The position numbers and the translations under genes were made by a program. Below, one piece after another: positions 1 through 8,531 of a DNA stretch of 64,000 nt. How positions within the stretch are numbered: the stretch's first letter is position 1; every line of letters starts with the position of its first letter. This DNA is from Streptomyces sp. NBC_01255 (GTDB lineage Bacteria; Actinomycetota; Actinomycetes; Streptomycetales; Streptomycetaceae), in the NCBI RefSeq assembly GCF_036226445.1, contig NZ_CP108474.1:62001-126000 (forward strand). The letters are read 5' to 3'. The notes beneath the pieces were generated by a model. It had not been told where the DNA came from. It was given only the letters and a program-made list of their open reading frames with translations, and did no database searches.

Positions 1-383
1 TCGACGCCCAGGTCACGGACATCGCCAGAGACCTGGAGCCGTCGGCCCGGGGCGAGCTGGAAATCACGGACCTGCTGCGCGTCTATCTGACGATGGGCAC
101 CGCCGAGCTGGTGTGGCTGGGCCGGGGCGTGACCTGGCTGGACACCGGCACCCATGAGTCCCTGCTCGAAGCAGGCACATTCGTGAGGGACACACAGCGT
201 CGGCAGGGCACCCGGCTGGGCTGCATCGAGGAGATCGCCATGCACATGGGGTACATCGACCCGGACGACTGCCAAGCCCTGGGGGCGAGCATGGGCAACT
301 CGCCCTACGGCGAATACGTCATGGAGCGGGCCCGCCTCGCCCGTGCGGGCATGCTGCCCCCGCTTCCTTCGGAGGAGCTGTGA
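1..383 (+). CDS. rmlA: Glucose-1-phosphate thymidylyltransferase, 3' end only
   Basis: This is the C-terminal part of an RmlA-type nucleotidyltransferase, which makes dTDP-glucose from glucose-1-phosphate and dTTP, the first step of deoxysugar supply. The reading frame is open from base 3 and the start lies off the left edge. Family signatures visible are ARGELEITD, then TWLDTGTHESLLEA, then TQRRQGTRLGCIEEIA, in the order and spacing expected near the C-terminus of RmlA. Its TGA stop overlaps the GTG start of the next gene in a GTGA arrangement, so the two are probably translated together. Family assignment is firm. Whether it serves only this pathway cannot be told from a fragment. Confidence 0.9.
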   Translation, partial: DAQVTDIARDLEPSARGELEITDLLRVYLTMGTAELVWLGRGVTWLDTGTHESLLEAGTFVRDTQRRQGTRLGCIEEIAMHMGYIDPDDCQALGASMGNSPYGEYVMERARLARAGMLPPLPSEEL

Positions 384-1360
384 ATCTGCTGGTCACCGGC
401 GCTGCCGGATTCATTGGCTCCGCTTATGTGCGGATGCTGCTCGCGGCCGACGCGACGCAGGGCTCCGGCGTGTCCCGGGTCACGGTGCTGGACAGCCTGA
501 CCTACGCCGGCAGCCTGGACAACCTCGATCTCGGCGATCCCCGGCTGACGTTCGTCCGGGGCGACATCTGCGATGCCCGCCTCGTCGACAAGCTGATGGA
601 ACAGGCCGACCAAGTGGTGCACTTCGCCGCCGAGTCCCACGTGGACCGCTCGATCGCCTCCGCCGACGCCTTCGTCCGAACCAATGTCACGGGCACCCAG
701 ACCCTGCTGGACGCCGCGCTGCGACACGACGTCGACCGCTTCGTGCACGTGTCCACGGACGAGGTCTACGGCTCGGTGGAGAGCGGCTCGCGCACCGAGC
801 AGGACCCCCTCGACCCCAATTCGCCCTACGCCGCTTCCAAGGCGGCCTCGGATCTTCTGGCCCTGTCGTACCACCGCACCCACGGCCTGGACGTGCGGGT
901 CACCCGGTGCAGCAACAACTACGGGCCGCGGCAGTTCCCCGAGAAGATCATCCCGCTGTTCCTCACGAGCCTGCTCGACGGTGGCGACGTCCCGCTCTAC
1001 GGCGACGGACTGAACCGGCGCGACTGGCTGCACGTCGACGATCACTGCGCGGCTGTCGAGCTGGTCCGCACCGGCGGCGCTCCGGGCCGTGTCTACAACA
1101 TCAGCGGCGGCATCGAACTGAGCAACCGTGAACTGACCGGCCTGCTGCTCGCGGCCTGCGGCGCGGACTGGGCACGGGTGCTCCATGTTCCGGACCGCAA
1201 GGGCCACGACAGGCGCTACTCGATCGACTGCACCAGGATCCGGACCGAGCTGGGCTACAGCCCGCGCCGCGACTTCACCTCCGGGCTGGCCGAGACCTTC
1301 GCCTGGTACCGCGACAACCGGGACTGGTGGGAACCGCTCAAGCGCCGGCAGACCACGTGA
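380..1360 (+). CDS. rmlB: dTDP-glucose 4,6-dehydratase
   Basis: This 326-residue extended SDR enzyme converts dTDP-glucose to dTDP-4-keto-6-deoxyglucose, the branch point to all 6-deoxysugars. The Rossmann motif GAAGFIGS lies near residue 7, the active-site strand is HVSTDEVYGSVE, and the catalytic YAASK motif follows PNSP. The motif RCSNNYGPRQFPEK is typical of RmlB proteins. The GTG start overlaps the stop of the upstream thymidylyltransferase by four bases. With the 2,3-dehydratase at 18.6 to 20.0 kb it points to a 2-deoxy or 2,6-dideoxy sugar attached by the glycosyltransferase at 20.2 kb. Primary metabolic rhamnose synthesis is an alternative role, but the cluster context argues against it. 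Confidence 0.93.
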   Translation: MNLLVTGAAGFIGSAYVRMLLAADATQGSGVSRVTVLDSLTYAGSLDNLDLGDPRLTFVRGDICDARLVDKLMEQADQVVHFAAESHVDRSIASADAFVRTNVTGTQTLLDAALRHDVDRFVHVSTDEVYGSVESGSRTEQDPLDPNSPYAASKAASDLLALSYHRTHGLDVRVTRCSNNYGPRQFPEKIIPLFLTSLLDGGDVPLYGDGLNRRDWLHVDDHCAAVELVRTGGAPGRVYNISGGIELSNRELTGLLLAACGADWARVLHVPDRKGHDRRYSIDCTRIRTELGYSPRRDFTSGLAETFAWYRDNRDWWEPLKRRQTT

Positions 1361-1527
1361 GAACGCGGGCCGGGAAGGCCGGGGCGGCGGTCGCAGGCCC
1401 CCTCGGCGGCCTACCCGCGTAGATGTCCACGACGACCACCGGCCCCGTGCCGGCTCCGGTGCGGCGTCCGTTCCTGTGCGGATGGAGACGATCCACTCGA
1501 TCCCGGAACGTGAAGCCGCACCGGCGT

Positions 1528-2184
1528 CTACCCCGCCAAGATCTCTTCGGCCGCGCTGTCGAGCGTGACGAGCACCCACTCCTCGAGATCGATCCCCGCG
1601 TGCGATGCGGCACTGTGCCACCGCCGCATGTGGCCGACCGGAACGGCGAGCCGCTCGGTCGGTTCGGCGTCCTGGCCCTCGCCCGCGATCTCGTTCTCCT
1701 GCGCAAGACGCACGGCCTTGCGCAGCTGCTTGGTGCTCCACTCGTGCGCCTCGCACTGGTCGAGCCAGTGCTCCTGCTCCGCTATCGACAGCGAGGCCAC
1801 CTCGGCATGGTGCTGAAAGCTGAGCGAGGCCCGTCGCCGGTCTATGGCGAAACGCCGGGCCACCCAAGCATAGTTACGCAGCGTCTGATACCGGAGACCG
1901 ACAGTACGAATTCCCCGCTCGTAGCGATCGCTGTAGTGGTCCTTGCCGTATATGAGCCAGTCACCGAGCCACCAGGAAGAGGAATTTATGATTCCAGAAA
2001 GCCTTCTTCCGGTGTTCTCCCAGTTCTCGAAGGTCAGTCCGGCGGGGATCTGAAGGCCGACATTCGTCGTCAGCACCTGGCTGCGATGCGGACTGTCAAC
2101 AGGCCCCCGCTGCTGCCCCACGACTGCCTCGACATCACTCTGGCGACGTAACGAGGTTCGTGGATCGGATCGTGATATAGCCAT
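1528..2184 (-). CDS. LmbU-family transcriptional regulator
   Basis: This 218-residue protein resembles the LmbU/NovE/CloE family, cluster-situated activators first known from lincomycin and aminocoumarin pathways. The central block GLTFENWENTGRRLSGI, then SSWWLGDWLIYG, then DRYERGIR and YQTLRNYAWVARRF is the family hallmark, followed by a predicted HTH around SIAEQEHWLDQCEAHEWSTKQLRKAV. The ATG start is preceded by a purine-rich GGGGGAAG site. It is the only obvious pathway-type regulator within the cluster part of the window, so it is the best candidate switch for the genes between 3.5 and 29.4 kb. Which promoters it binds cannot be read from the sequence. The gene faces the sugar genes on its left and is followed by decayed DNA. 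Confidence 0.85.
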   Translation of the reverse strand: MAISRSDPRTSLRRQSDVEAVVGQQRGPVDSPHRSQVLTTNVGLQIPAGLTFENWENTGRRLSGIINSSSWWLGDWLIYGKDHYSDRYERGIRTVGLRYQTLRNYAWVARRFAIDRRRASLSFQHHAEVASLSIAEQEHWLDQCEAHEWSTKQLRKAVRLAQENEIAGEGQDAEPTERLAVPVGHMRRWHSAASHAGIDLEEWVLVTLDSAAEEILAG

Positions 2185-3510
2185 TTTCTTCCCCCTACCG
2201 AACGTTTACAGGCACGTGCGAGTCAGGTGAATCCCAAGCCGCGCTGGAACCAGCGACTCGAATGCATTCCAGCCTGGAGCGACCCCTTTATGACCTGGAC
2301 AAGTAGAGCCCATGGGTTGTGTACCGGGCAAGGGCCCGTCTGACTTCGCCAGGCGGGGCGCCCCGGCATGATCGACTGGCCCGGACGGGCGCAACAGGAG
2401 CCCCACCCGCACGACCGGTACCACCCTGGACCGCCCTGGCCAGGGCGGAGACGCCGATCTCGGTGACTAGCTGACATTGCGTCAGCTGGCCGGATTTCGT
2501 GGCCACGGGCGCGACGGGCAGCAGGTGCGTCGGCGCGGCACGGCCGGTTGCCGGGAGCCATCGAATTTCCGCCACGGTGAGCGGTGCCAGGGCGCCGGAA
2601 CCGTCTCCGCCGCCCTTCGGCCGCACTCGTTCTTCGCGGCCCGGAATGCCTCCTCGACCGCCCGGCGCATCCCGGCGATCCGCACCGGTCCGGCGACAGG
2701 AGTGCCGGCCGGCGCGCGGGCGGGGCAGCAGGCGAGCCGGCAGTCCCCCCTGTAAGCTCGCTCACCGGATTGGCGCCTGATCCTCGCGGCAGATGCGACT
2801 TCGGCACGCGCCTCCTCGCAGGCGGGCGGCGCCTTTCTGCTGCCGGGCCACCGGACCGTCCAGTTCCGCTGAATTCCCAGGGCCGGCGGACGCCCGTCTC
2901 GGGGAGCCTCGGTATCTCCCGTGCGGTCTCGCTGCCGCCCTTCCCCATGTACCGGGCTCTTCCTGTGACTGTCCAGTCGACAGGACAAGGCCGCGTCCTC
3001 GCAGTGGTGCAAAAGCTCGACGTGTCGGGTCTCGCCGAAGGTCCGCTCGATGACGTCCGGATGCCGGATCCGCTGGTGGCGCCCGAAGGGCAACGCCTCA
3101 TGTCCGACCGGTACAGATCAGGGAACTGATGCCGTAAAGGAACGATGTCGCGGGCCGGTGAGCACTTCTCATCCACCCCATGGCGCGTGAAAATCGCGTC
3201 CGGAGGGCCGCCGATCGCATGCGGCACATGGGTGATCCGCTCCGAGCCGATCCTGCGTAAGCTGCTTCACGAGCAGGCACCAGCCGGCCGACTGCCCACG
3301 TCGCGAAGGAACGCACGCGGCCTCGGGGCCGGTCCCGTATGCCGGGTGCCGGACCTGTCACCGTCCGCAGGCTGCTGGACGATCAGCTCATTCCCCTGAT
3401 CGGCGCGCTGGAGACGGCCCTGTGGCGCCTGAAGATCAAGAGCGGCTCGATCGGGTGACGATGAGAACTGCGCACCGGCCCGAATCCACCGACCGGAGAA
3501 GGAGCATGGA
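2185..3510. other. Gene-poor 1.3-kb stretch with decayed transposase DNA
   Basis: No intact gene with credible start, codon use and family motifs is seen here. Long frames exist on both strands but are rich in Arg, Pro and Ser, as expected for non-coding high-GC DNA. Transposase-like scraps are visible on the minus strand: an IS701-like piece at about 2620 to 2700, and a short stretch reading IRHPDVIERTFGETR at about 3020 to 3070 that recalls mutator-type (IS256) transposases. On the plus strand about 3360 to 3460 reads VRRLLDDQLIPLIGALETALWRLKIK, split here as VRRLLDDQLIPL and IGALETALWRLKIK, without a recognised family. The promoter of the thioesterase gene must lie at the right end. Confidence 0.6.
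2500..2700 (-). pseudogene. IS701-like transposase remnant
   Basis: The minus strand reads GMRRAVEEAFRAAKNECG at about 2620 to 2690, close to the conserved C-terminal block of IS701-family transposases, normally WAVEECFQTAKNECGLD. A shifted frame just downstream reads APLTVAEIRWL, resembling the C-terminal tail of the same family. The two pieces lie in different frames and no upstream catalytic core was found, so only a decayed tail of an insertion sequence remains. It sits between the LmbU-type regulator and the thioesterase gene, showing that the cluster has been a target of past insertion. Confidence 0.55.
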
Positions 3511-4311
3511 GTGACGAACACGCGCAGCCGAGGCGCCGCCGCCCGCGGCGGTTGGATACGCCAGTACCACACCCCGAGGGGCGATACCCCCACCCTCGTC
3601 TGCTTCCCGCACGCCGGGGGTTCCGCATCGGCGTACTTCGCCCTGTCAGCCGCCCTTTCCCAGGGAGCCGAGGTGCTGATCGTGCAGTACCCCGGAAGGC
3701 AGGACCGTCTGGACGAGCCCGCTCTGAAGGATCTGGGAGAGCTGGCGGACGGGGTTGTCGCGGCTCTGGCGCCCTGGACGGACCGCCCATTGGCGCTGTT
3801 CGGGCACAGCATGGGGTCCGTCGTGGCCTACGAGGTCGCACGACGGCTGGAGCGGGGACCGGGACCCGGTCCGGTCGGGCTCATCGTCTCGGGCAACACG
3901 GCACCGTCGGTCGAGCGGGACCAGGGCGTCCACCTGCTGGACGACGAGAAGCTCGCGGCATGGATGTCGGAGATCGCGGGCACGCCGCCGGCCGTGCTGG
4001 CGGACAAGGAGCTCCTGGCCACTCTTGTCCCCGCCTTGCGTGGCGACTTCACGGCGCTGGAGACGTACCGCGCCCCGGAGGGCGGCTCGGTCGAGTGCCC
4101 CATCAGCGGCTACGTGGGCGACCACGATCCGCATGTGCCGCGCGACGGCTTCCTCCAATGGGCGGAGCACACGACGGCGGAATTCACCGTCCAGGTCTTC
4201 GAGGGCGGCCATTTCTACATCGAAGACCAGGTGCAGGACGTGGTCTGGAGCATTCTGCGGGACCTGTCCGCCTTCGTCTCGCGGCGCCCGGCGCGAGGCT
4301 CCCTCGCCTGA
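3511..4311 (+). CDS. Type II thioesterase of a PKS/NRPS pathway
   Basis: This 266-residue alpha/beta hydrolase belongs to the external (type II) thioesterases, which strip wrong or stalled acyl groups from carrier proteins. Motifs in order are CFPHAGGSAS (oxyanion region, about 31 to 40), YPGRQDRLDEP, the nucleophile elbow FGHSMG with Ser100, the acid region YVGDHDPHV, and the catalytic His in FEGGHFYIED. The GTG start follows an AAGGAG site. No integrated thioesterase domain is present in the NRPS of this window, so this enzyme could also matter for release, but editing is the usual role. A GerW-like gene follows about 180 bases downstream on the same strand. Confidence 0.9.
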   Translation: MTNTRSRGAAARGGWIRQYHTPRGDTPTLVCFPHAGGSASAYFALSAALSQGAEVLIVQYPGRQDRLDEPALKDLGELADGVVAALAPWTDRPLALFGHSMGSVVAYEVARRLERGPGPGPVGLIVSGNTAPSVERDQGVHLLDDEKLAAWMSEIAGTPPAVLADKELLATLVPALRGDFTALETYRAPEGGSVECPISGYVGDHDPHVPRDGFLQWAEHTTAEFTVQVFEGGHFYIEDQVQDVVWSILRDLSAFVSRRPARGSLA

Positions 4312-4494
4312 GCGGGCCATACGGCCTGCCTGCGCGCGACGCGACCGGGCCACAAGCGATCTGACGGTCCATCAGTCGACTGCCGCCACCTCCCTGCGCC
4401 CGGCCCCCTGCTGCGCAGCCGATCCATCCGCGGCCCGCGCCGGGCACCCCCGCCTCCGCGATGCCGCCATACCCGTCGCACCCGGAGGTATCCG

Positions 4495-4833
4495 ATGACC
4501 GGCTCAGACACACCGGACCGGCCCGTCCCGCAGGCGTCGGCCGTCTTCGGCGAACCCGTCACCAGCGGCGGGGTCACCGTCATTCCGGTTGCCGGATCGG
4601 CTTCGCCGGGGGCACGGGCCCCGAGGCCGCAGCCGTCGGAGCCGGCGCCGGCGAAGGAGGGGGGCGGAGCCGGCGCCCGTCCCCGCGGCCACATCGAGAT
4701 CAAGGACGGCACCGCCACCTACAGGCCCTTCCGGGCCCCCTGGGTGAAGGCCGCCGTTCCGCTCGCCGCCCTCCTGGCCGGAGCCGTCGCCCCCCTGCTC
4801 GTTCGCCGCCTCGCCAGGCGCCGTCCTCGCTGA
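4495..4833 (+). CDS. GerW/YtfJ-like small membrane-anchored protein
   Basis: This 112-residue protein resembles the GerW (YtfJ) family. It has the block AVFGEPVTSGGVTVIPVA, then a low-complexity Pro/Ala/Gly linker, then HIEIKDGTATYRPFRAPW and a C-terminal hydrophobic segment AAVPLAALLAGAVAPLLV followed by a basic tail. It is shorter at the N-terminus than its paralogue at 30.5 kb, and it lacks the glycine-rich GFGFGG stretch present there. The start follows a strong CGGAGG site. The family is linked to sporulation or germination in Bacillus; the function in Streptomyces is unclear. Its location between the thioesterase and the exporter genes may be chance or may reflect cell-envelope handling of the product. 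Confidence 0.7.
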   Translation: MTGSDTPDRPVPQASAVFGEPVTSGGVTVIPVAGSASPGARAPRPQPSEPAPAKEGGGAGARPRGHIEIKDGTATYRPFRAPWVKAAVPLAALLAGAVAPLLVRRLARRRPR

Positions 4834-4842
4834 GCGACCGCA

Positions 4843-4873
<31 letters not shown>

Positions 4874-4966
4874 ACCGGAGATCGACTCTCACGCACCGCC
4901 CTCCGGCACGCGCGCCGGCCGCCGGATGCCCGGAGAGTTTCGGCCAATCAAGACATATCTCGATGG

Positions 4967-4988
4967 TTGACACGCGTTATATCGCGTG
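4967..4988 (+). promoter_or_regulatory. Candidate promoter and operator of the ABC exporter operon
   Basis: A consensus-like TTGACA (-35) lies at 4967 to 4972. It runs into a perfect inverted repeat, CACGCG-TTATAT-CGCGTG (4971 to 4988), about 100 bases upstream of the exporter ATP-binding gene. The -10 would fall near 4990 to 4995 and is a poor match. The position of the palindrome, in the -35/-10 spacer, is what is expected for a TetR-type or similar repressor site. The regulator is not identified in the window. A repeat this size in GC-rich DNA has some chance probability, but the AT-rich centre is unusual for the region. Confidence 0.5.
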
Positions 4989-5088
4989 CCACAGTCCGAG
5001 GACAGGGTTCGGCCGCAGGTACCCCTGTCCGGCCTGTGCTGCCGAATGCCCACACATGTCCGCGACCCTTTGACCACAGGAGCGCTCT

Positions 5089-6075
5089 ATGCCAGAAGCC
5101 ATCCATGCCGAGGGCCTGGTGAAACACTTCGGCGACGTACGGGCGGTGGACGGTGTCGACCTGAGCGTCGCCCAGGGAACCGTGCTCGGCCTGCTCGGCC
5201 CCAACGGCGCGGGCAAAAGCACCATCGTGCGGATGCTGACCACCCTGCTGATGCCCGACGCCGGCTATGCGACCGTCCTCGGAGCGGATGTCGTCAAAGA
5301 CCCGGACACGGTGCGCCGCTCGCTCGGCATGGCGGGGCAGTTCGCCGCGGTTGACGAGTTCCTCACAGGGCGCGAGAATCTGCAACTGATCGGCCAGCTC
5401 TACCAGTTGAGGAAGCGCGACGCGATAGCCCGCGCCGAGGAACTGTTGACGCTTTTCGACCTCACCGACGCCTCCGGCCGAACGGCCAAGACCTACTCCG
5501 GCGGCATGCGGCGCCGTCTCGACCTCGCGGCGGCCATGCTCATGAAGCCGGCGGTGCTGGTCCTCGACGAGCCGACCTCGGGCCTGGACCCCACCAGCCG
5601 GCGGGTGCTGTGGGACGTCATCCGCGCGATGGTCGCCGAAGGCACCACACTCCTGCTGACCACGCAGTACCTGGAAGAGGCCGACCAACTCGCCGATTCG
5701 ATCTGCGTCATCGACCACGGCGGCGTGATCGCCTACGGCACGGGTGACGAGCTCAAGGCGCGCGTCGGAAAGGACCGGGTCGAGATGGTCCTTTCCGAGG
5801 GCGAGGACCTCACCGGCGCCGGCCTGGTGATGGCCTCGGAGGGTCGGGGCGAGGTATCCATCGAGGAGCACACCCGCAAACTGATCGTGCCGGTTTCGGA
5901 CGGTTCCCGCTCGCTCGGCGGCATCATCCGCAGGCTGGACGAGCTGGGCATTCCCTTCGACGACATCGCCCTGCGCCGTCCGACCCTGGACGACGTGTTC
6001 CTCTCCCTCACCGGTCACGCTACCGAGACCGGTCAGGACAGCGAGGACCCTCGAGTGAAGGAGACCACCGAGTGA
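5089..6075 (+). CDS. DrrA-type ABC transporter ATP-binding protein
   Basis: This 328-residue ATPase resembles the daunorubicin-resistance family (DrrA), which powers drug export with a separate permease. The Walker A motif is GPNGAGKST, the Q-loop lies near MAGQFAAVDEFLTGRENL, the signature is YSGGMRRRLDLA, Walker B is VLVLDEPTSGLDP, and the H-loop region reads LLTTQYLEEADQL. The C-terminal ALRRPTLDDVFLSLTG block is typical of DrrA proteins. The ATG start follows AGGAG. Its stop overlaps the GTG start of the permease gene in a GTGA junction, so the two are coupled. It probably exports the cluster product and may give self-resistance. Confidence 0.92.
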   Translation: MPEAIHAEGLVKHFGDVRAVDGVDLSVAQGTVLGLLGPNGAGKSTIVRMLTTLLMPDAGYATVLGADVVKDPDTVRRSLGMAGQFAAVDEFLTGRENLQLIGQLYQLRKRDAIARAEELLTLFDLTDASGRTAKTYSGGMRRRLDLAAAMLMKPAVLVLDEPTSGLDPTSRRVLWDVIRAMVAEGTTLLLTTQYLEEADQLADSICVIDHGGVIAYGTGDELKARVGKDRVEMVLSEGEDLTGAGLVMASEGRGEVSIEEHTRKLIVPVSDGSRSLGGIIRRLDELGIPFDDIALRRPTLDDVFLSLTGHATETGQDSEDPRVKETTE

Positions 6076-6923
6076 CCGTCCTGTCACCGCCCCCCGCCGT
6101 CCGGCCGCCCACCGGGGGCGCCATCGGCCAGTCCCTGCGCGACTCGTTCATCGTCGCCAAGAGCGGGCTGATCAGGGTCAAGCGCGCTCCGGGCATGATC
6201 ATATTCATGCTGATCCAGCCGACCATCTTCATCGTGCTCTTCACCTTCGTGTTCGCGGGCTCGGTGAGCATCGGCGGCAGCACCGACCGCGCGGCGTTCC
6301 GCGAGTTCAACGTGGTCGGCATCATGGCCCAGACCGTCGTCTTCTCGGTCATCGCGACCGCCGCGGGCATCGCCGACGACATGCGCAAGGGACTTGTCGA
6401 CCGGTTCCGCTCGCTGCCGATGGCACGCGGCGCGGTGCTCACCGGCCGCACCCTGTCCGACGCGGTGACGATCGCTCTCGTCCTGGTGGTACTGGGCAGC
6501 GTCGGAGCGGCAGTCGGCTGGCGCTTCCACGAGGGCATTCCCAAGATGCTGGCCGGCTTCGCGCTGCTGTTCCTGCTGGGATACGCCTTCACCTGGGTCG
6601 GCGCGCTGACCGGACTGATCTCACGCTCCCCGGAGACGGCCTCGTCGGCTCCCATGCTGTGGATCTTCCCGGTGTCGTTCATCTCCAACGCCTTCGTGGA
6701 CCCCACCCAGATGTCCACCCCACTGCGGTACATGGCCGAATGGAACCCGTTCAGCGCCACCGTGCAGGCCGCCCGCATCCTGTTCGGCAATCCGGGTACC
6801 GGAGCGAGGGACGCATGGCCGATGCAGCACCCGATTGAGGCGTCGCTGATCTACTCGGTCATCATCATCGTCGTCTTCCGCACCCTGGCCGTGCGCAAAT
6901 ACCGGCGTACCGCCACATCCTGA
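6072..6923 (+). CDS. ABC-2 type drug exporter permease (DrrB-like)
   Basis: This 283-residue integral membrane protein is the partner of the upstream ATPase. It has about six hydrophobic segments (for example around MIIFMLIQPTIFIVLFTFVF and ALLFLLGYAFTWVGALTGL) and the family block RSLPMARGAVLTGRTLSDAV. A conserved PVSFISNAFVDP segment follows, typical of DrrB-like permeases, and the C-terminal part reads RYMAEWNPFSATVQAAR. The GTG start overlaps the ATPase stop. A strong hairpin terminator at 6962 to 6997 closes the two-gene operon. Substrate cannot be inferred from sequence; by position it is the cluster product. Confidence 0.92.
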   Translation: MTVLSPPPAVRPPTGGAIGQSLRDSFIVAKSGLIRVKRAPGMIIFMLIQPTIFIVLFTFVFAGSVSIGGSTDRAAFREFNVVGIMAQTVVFSVIATAAGIADDMRKGLVDRFRSLPMARGAVLTGRTLSDAVTIALVLVVLGSVGAAVGWRFHEGIPKMLAGFALLFLLGYAFTWVGALTGLISRSPETASSAPMLWIFPVSFISNAFVDPTQMSTPLRYMAEWNPFSATVQAARILFGNPGTGARDAWPMQHPIEASLIYSVIIIVVFRTLAVRKYRRTATS

Positions 6924-6961
6924 CGGGCGTTGCCCCGGATGCGGGTGCCGGCGAGTTCAAG

Positions 6962-6997
6962 GCAGAAGGGGCGGGTCGCCAGACCCGCCCCTTCTGC
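6962..6997. terminator. Bidirectional hairpin terminator
   Basis: A perfect 16-bp stem (arms GCAGAAGGGGCGGGTC and its complement) with a four-base GCCA loop lies in the gap between the exporter permease gene (plus strand) and the SDR gene (minus strand). It is placed to end both converging transcripts. Confidence 0.88.
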
Positions 6998-7057
6998 GTC
7001 GCATCGTTCGCGCGATCCCGTCCGGACGGCGAGGGCCGGGCCGCGGGAACCGCGGAG

Positions 7058-7831
7058 TCACTGATCTTCGGCCGGCCCCTGGGTGCAGTACGGCAGATAG
7101 GCGTCCAGCAGGTCGTCCAGGTAGCCCTGCGCGCTCCGCAGCCCCGGGCGGAAGTCCGGAATATGGGACTGGAGCCGGCGGATCGACACGCGGGTGACTG
7201 CCGCGTCGCCGGGAACGTACGTCCGCACCGCGCTCGTGCCCAGCCGCTTCTCGATGCCGTCCAGGATCGCCTCGACATGCTGCGGCGCCCCGGATGCCAC
7301 ATTGAGGACCTCGTCCCGCACACCCTGGCCGAGCAGTCGCCCGATGGCATCGACGAGGTCGTTGACGTCCAGCAGGTCCCGGTGGACGCCCTGCTGCACC
7401 CGCACGGCGCCGGCCCGTACCTGCCGCGTCAGTCCGGGCAGCAGCTGGTGAGACCGTTGGTGCCGGCCCACCGTGTGGCTCAGCCGCAGGATCAGATGCG
7501 GGACTCCCGACCCGCGGATCGCCGACTCGAGCGCCAGCTTGCTCCGGCCGTACGCCGATGGCGGAGCCACCAGGTGGTCCTCCTCGGAGCACGGGGCGCC
7601 GGTGGACCCGTACACCGCGAATGAGGCCGAGGAGAAGAACAGCACCGTCCTGTGCCGGTCCCTGCACTCGCGCAGCACCTCGCGCACCAGCTCGGCTTCC
7701 CGGGCGAACTCCGCGGGCGGGACGCCCGAATGACTGGAGACGCCGGCCGCGATCGCGGTGACCCCGGAAAACCGCTCCGTGAAAGCTTCCGAGAGATGCC
7801 GGGCGAGAAAGCCGTGGCCGATGATCTGCAC
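7058..7831 (-). CDS. NAD-dependent sugar reductase/epimerase (extended SDR)
   Basis: This 257-residue protein of the NAD-dependent epimerase/dehydratase family starts with a glycine-rich nucleotide site, MQIIGHGFLARHL. It carries VLFFSSASFAVYG, the catalytic YGRSK motif within PPSAYGRSKLALE, and HRDLLDVNDLVDAI, typical of sugar-nucleotide SDRs. The GTG start at 7831 is chosen because GGAG sits six bases upstream and the Rossmann strand begins there; an in-frame extension upstream would overlap the neighbouring gene and has no motif. It is a good candidate for the 4-ketoreductase (or another late reductase) of the deoxysugar branch. The exact step is not determined by sequence. Confidence 0.75.
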   Translation of the reverse strand: MQIIGHGFLARHLSEAFTERFSGVTAIAAGVSSHSGVPPAEFAREAELVREVLRECRDRHRTVLFFSSASFAVYGSTGAPCSEEDHLVAPPSAYGRSKLALESAIRGSGVPHLILRLSHTVGRHQRSHQLLPGLTRQVRAGAVRVQQGVHRDLLDVNDLVDAIGRLLGQGVRDEVLNVASGAPQHVEAILDGIEKRLGTSAVRTYVPGDAAVTRVSIRRLQSHIPDFRPGLRSAQGYLDDLLDAYLPYCTQGPAEDQ

Positions 7832-7872
7832 GTTTTGCTCCAACTCTGCGGCTCGGGAACCCAGGAAGCAGA

Positions 7873-8418
7873 TCAGCGCAGAAGCGCGTGACGAATCGTC
7901 AGTTTCCGCATGCTCACGGTCCCGTGGATCCGGATACGCAGCCGGCCGGAACCGGAGGACCGCCGGGGCTTGTAGGACAAGCCCTTCATCCCGGTGTTCA
8001 TGTCCTCGACGTCGACGACCGAGTCGCGCGGCACGATGATCCGGACGCGTCCCACGCCGGCCAGGACCTCGAGGTCGACGACCGGATGCTCGATGACCGC
8101 CCGGGACAGGTCCAGGTACACCGTCGCGAGTGCCGATGCGACCGTGAGGTCCGCGGGCACCCTCCACCGGCCGCGCCGGACGATCAGCCCGCTCACCGCG
8201 GTGATCGTGGTCCGGTCGTCCGGGTTCTGTGCCGGGAGCCCCGCCACGGCCACATCGAGCTGGCCTCGCGTCGTGGCGCTCAGCGCCTGTTCGAGGCACT
8301 GGTCCAACTGCTGGTGCGTGAGCTGTCCCTTTGCGTACGCGTCCTTCAGTAACTGTGTGGCCCGGTCTCGGTCGTCGTCGCCGATGAGCGTATTCGGGTC
8401 CTTCGGCTGGGAAGCCAT
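7873..8418 (-). CDS. DUF1707 SHOCT-like domain protein
   Basis: This roughly 181-residue protein begins with a DUF1707-type module: a short disordered lead, DDDRDRATQLLKDAYAKGQLT, then QQLDQCLEQALSATTRG and LAVAGLP-like residues. A beta-rich C-terminal half follows (VYLDLSRAVIEHPVVDLEVL and GVGRVRIIVPRDSVVDVED), resembling the cell-wall-active or LiaF-like C-terminal domain often paired with DUF1707. No membrane segment is seen. The start at 8418 is preferred because GAGG lies just upstream; an ATG at 8433 is also possible. It sits between the SDR gene and the NRPS terminator. A role in product biosynthesis is not evident. Confidence 0.7.
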   Translation of the reverse strand: MASQPKDPNTLIGDDDRDRATQLLKDAYAKGQLTHQQLDQCLEQALSATTRGQLDVAVAGLPAQNPDDRTTITAVSGLIVRRGRWRVPADLTVASALATVYLDLSRAVIEHPVVDLEVLAGVGRVRIIVPRDSVVDVEDMNTGMKGLSYKPRRSSGSGRLRIRIHGTVSMRKLTIRHALLR

Positions 8419-8490
8419 GTCCTCAACTCTCATGTCATGCCAGTGGATCACCTGCATCTTGCCAACAGCAGGCTCTCACCGCGGGGGAAC

Positions 8491-8516
8491 GCCCCGGGCC
8501 GTCTCGGGCCCGGGGC
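8491..8516 (-). terminator. Hairpin terminator downstream of the NRPS gene
   Basis: A perfect 10-bp stem (GCCCCGGGCC paired with GGCCCGGGGC) with a six-base loop lies 16 bases past the stop codon of the NRPS gene. It also falls upstream of the DUF1707 gene, and so separates the two transcripts. Confidence 0.75.
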
Positions 8517-8531
8517 GCACAATCGGGCGAA

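Noticed and set aside
305..1867. Long minus-strand frame opposite the sugar genes
   Set aside because: It is the complement of two well-supported genes and has no motif; a shadow of high-GC codon use.
2223..3227. Long minus-strand open frame of 334 codons
   Set aside because: Arg/Pro/Ser-rich, no start with ribosome site, and crosses transposase scraps in other frames; not a gene.
7832..8299. N-terminal extension of the sugar SDR
   Set aside because: It would overlap the DUF1707 gene, is Arg/Gly/Pro-rich, and GTG 7831 has a good ribosome site and starts the Rossmann strand.
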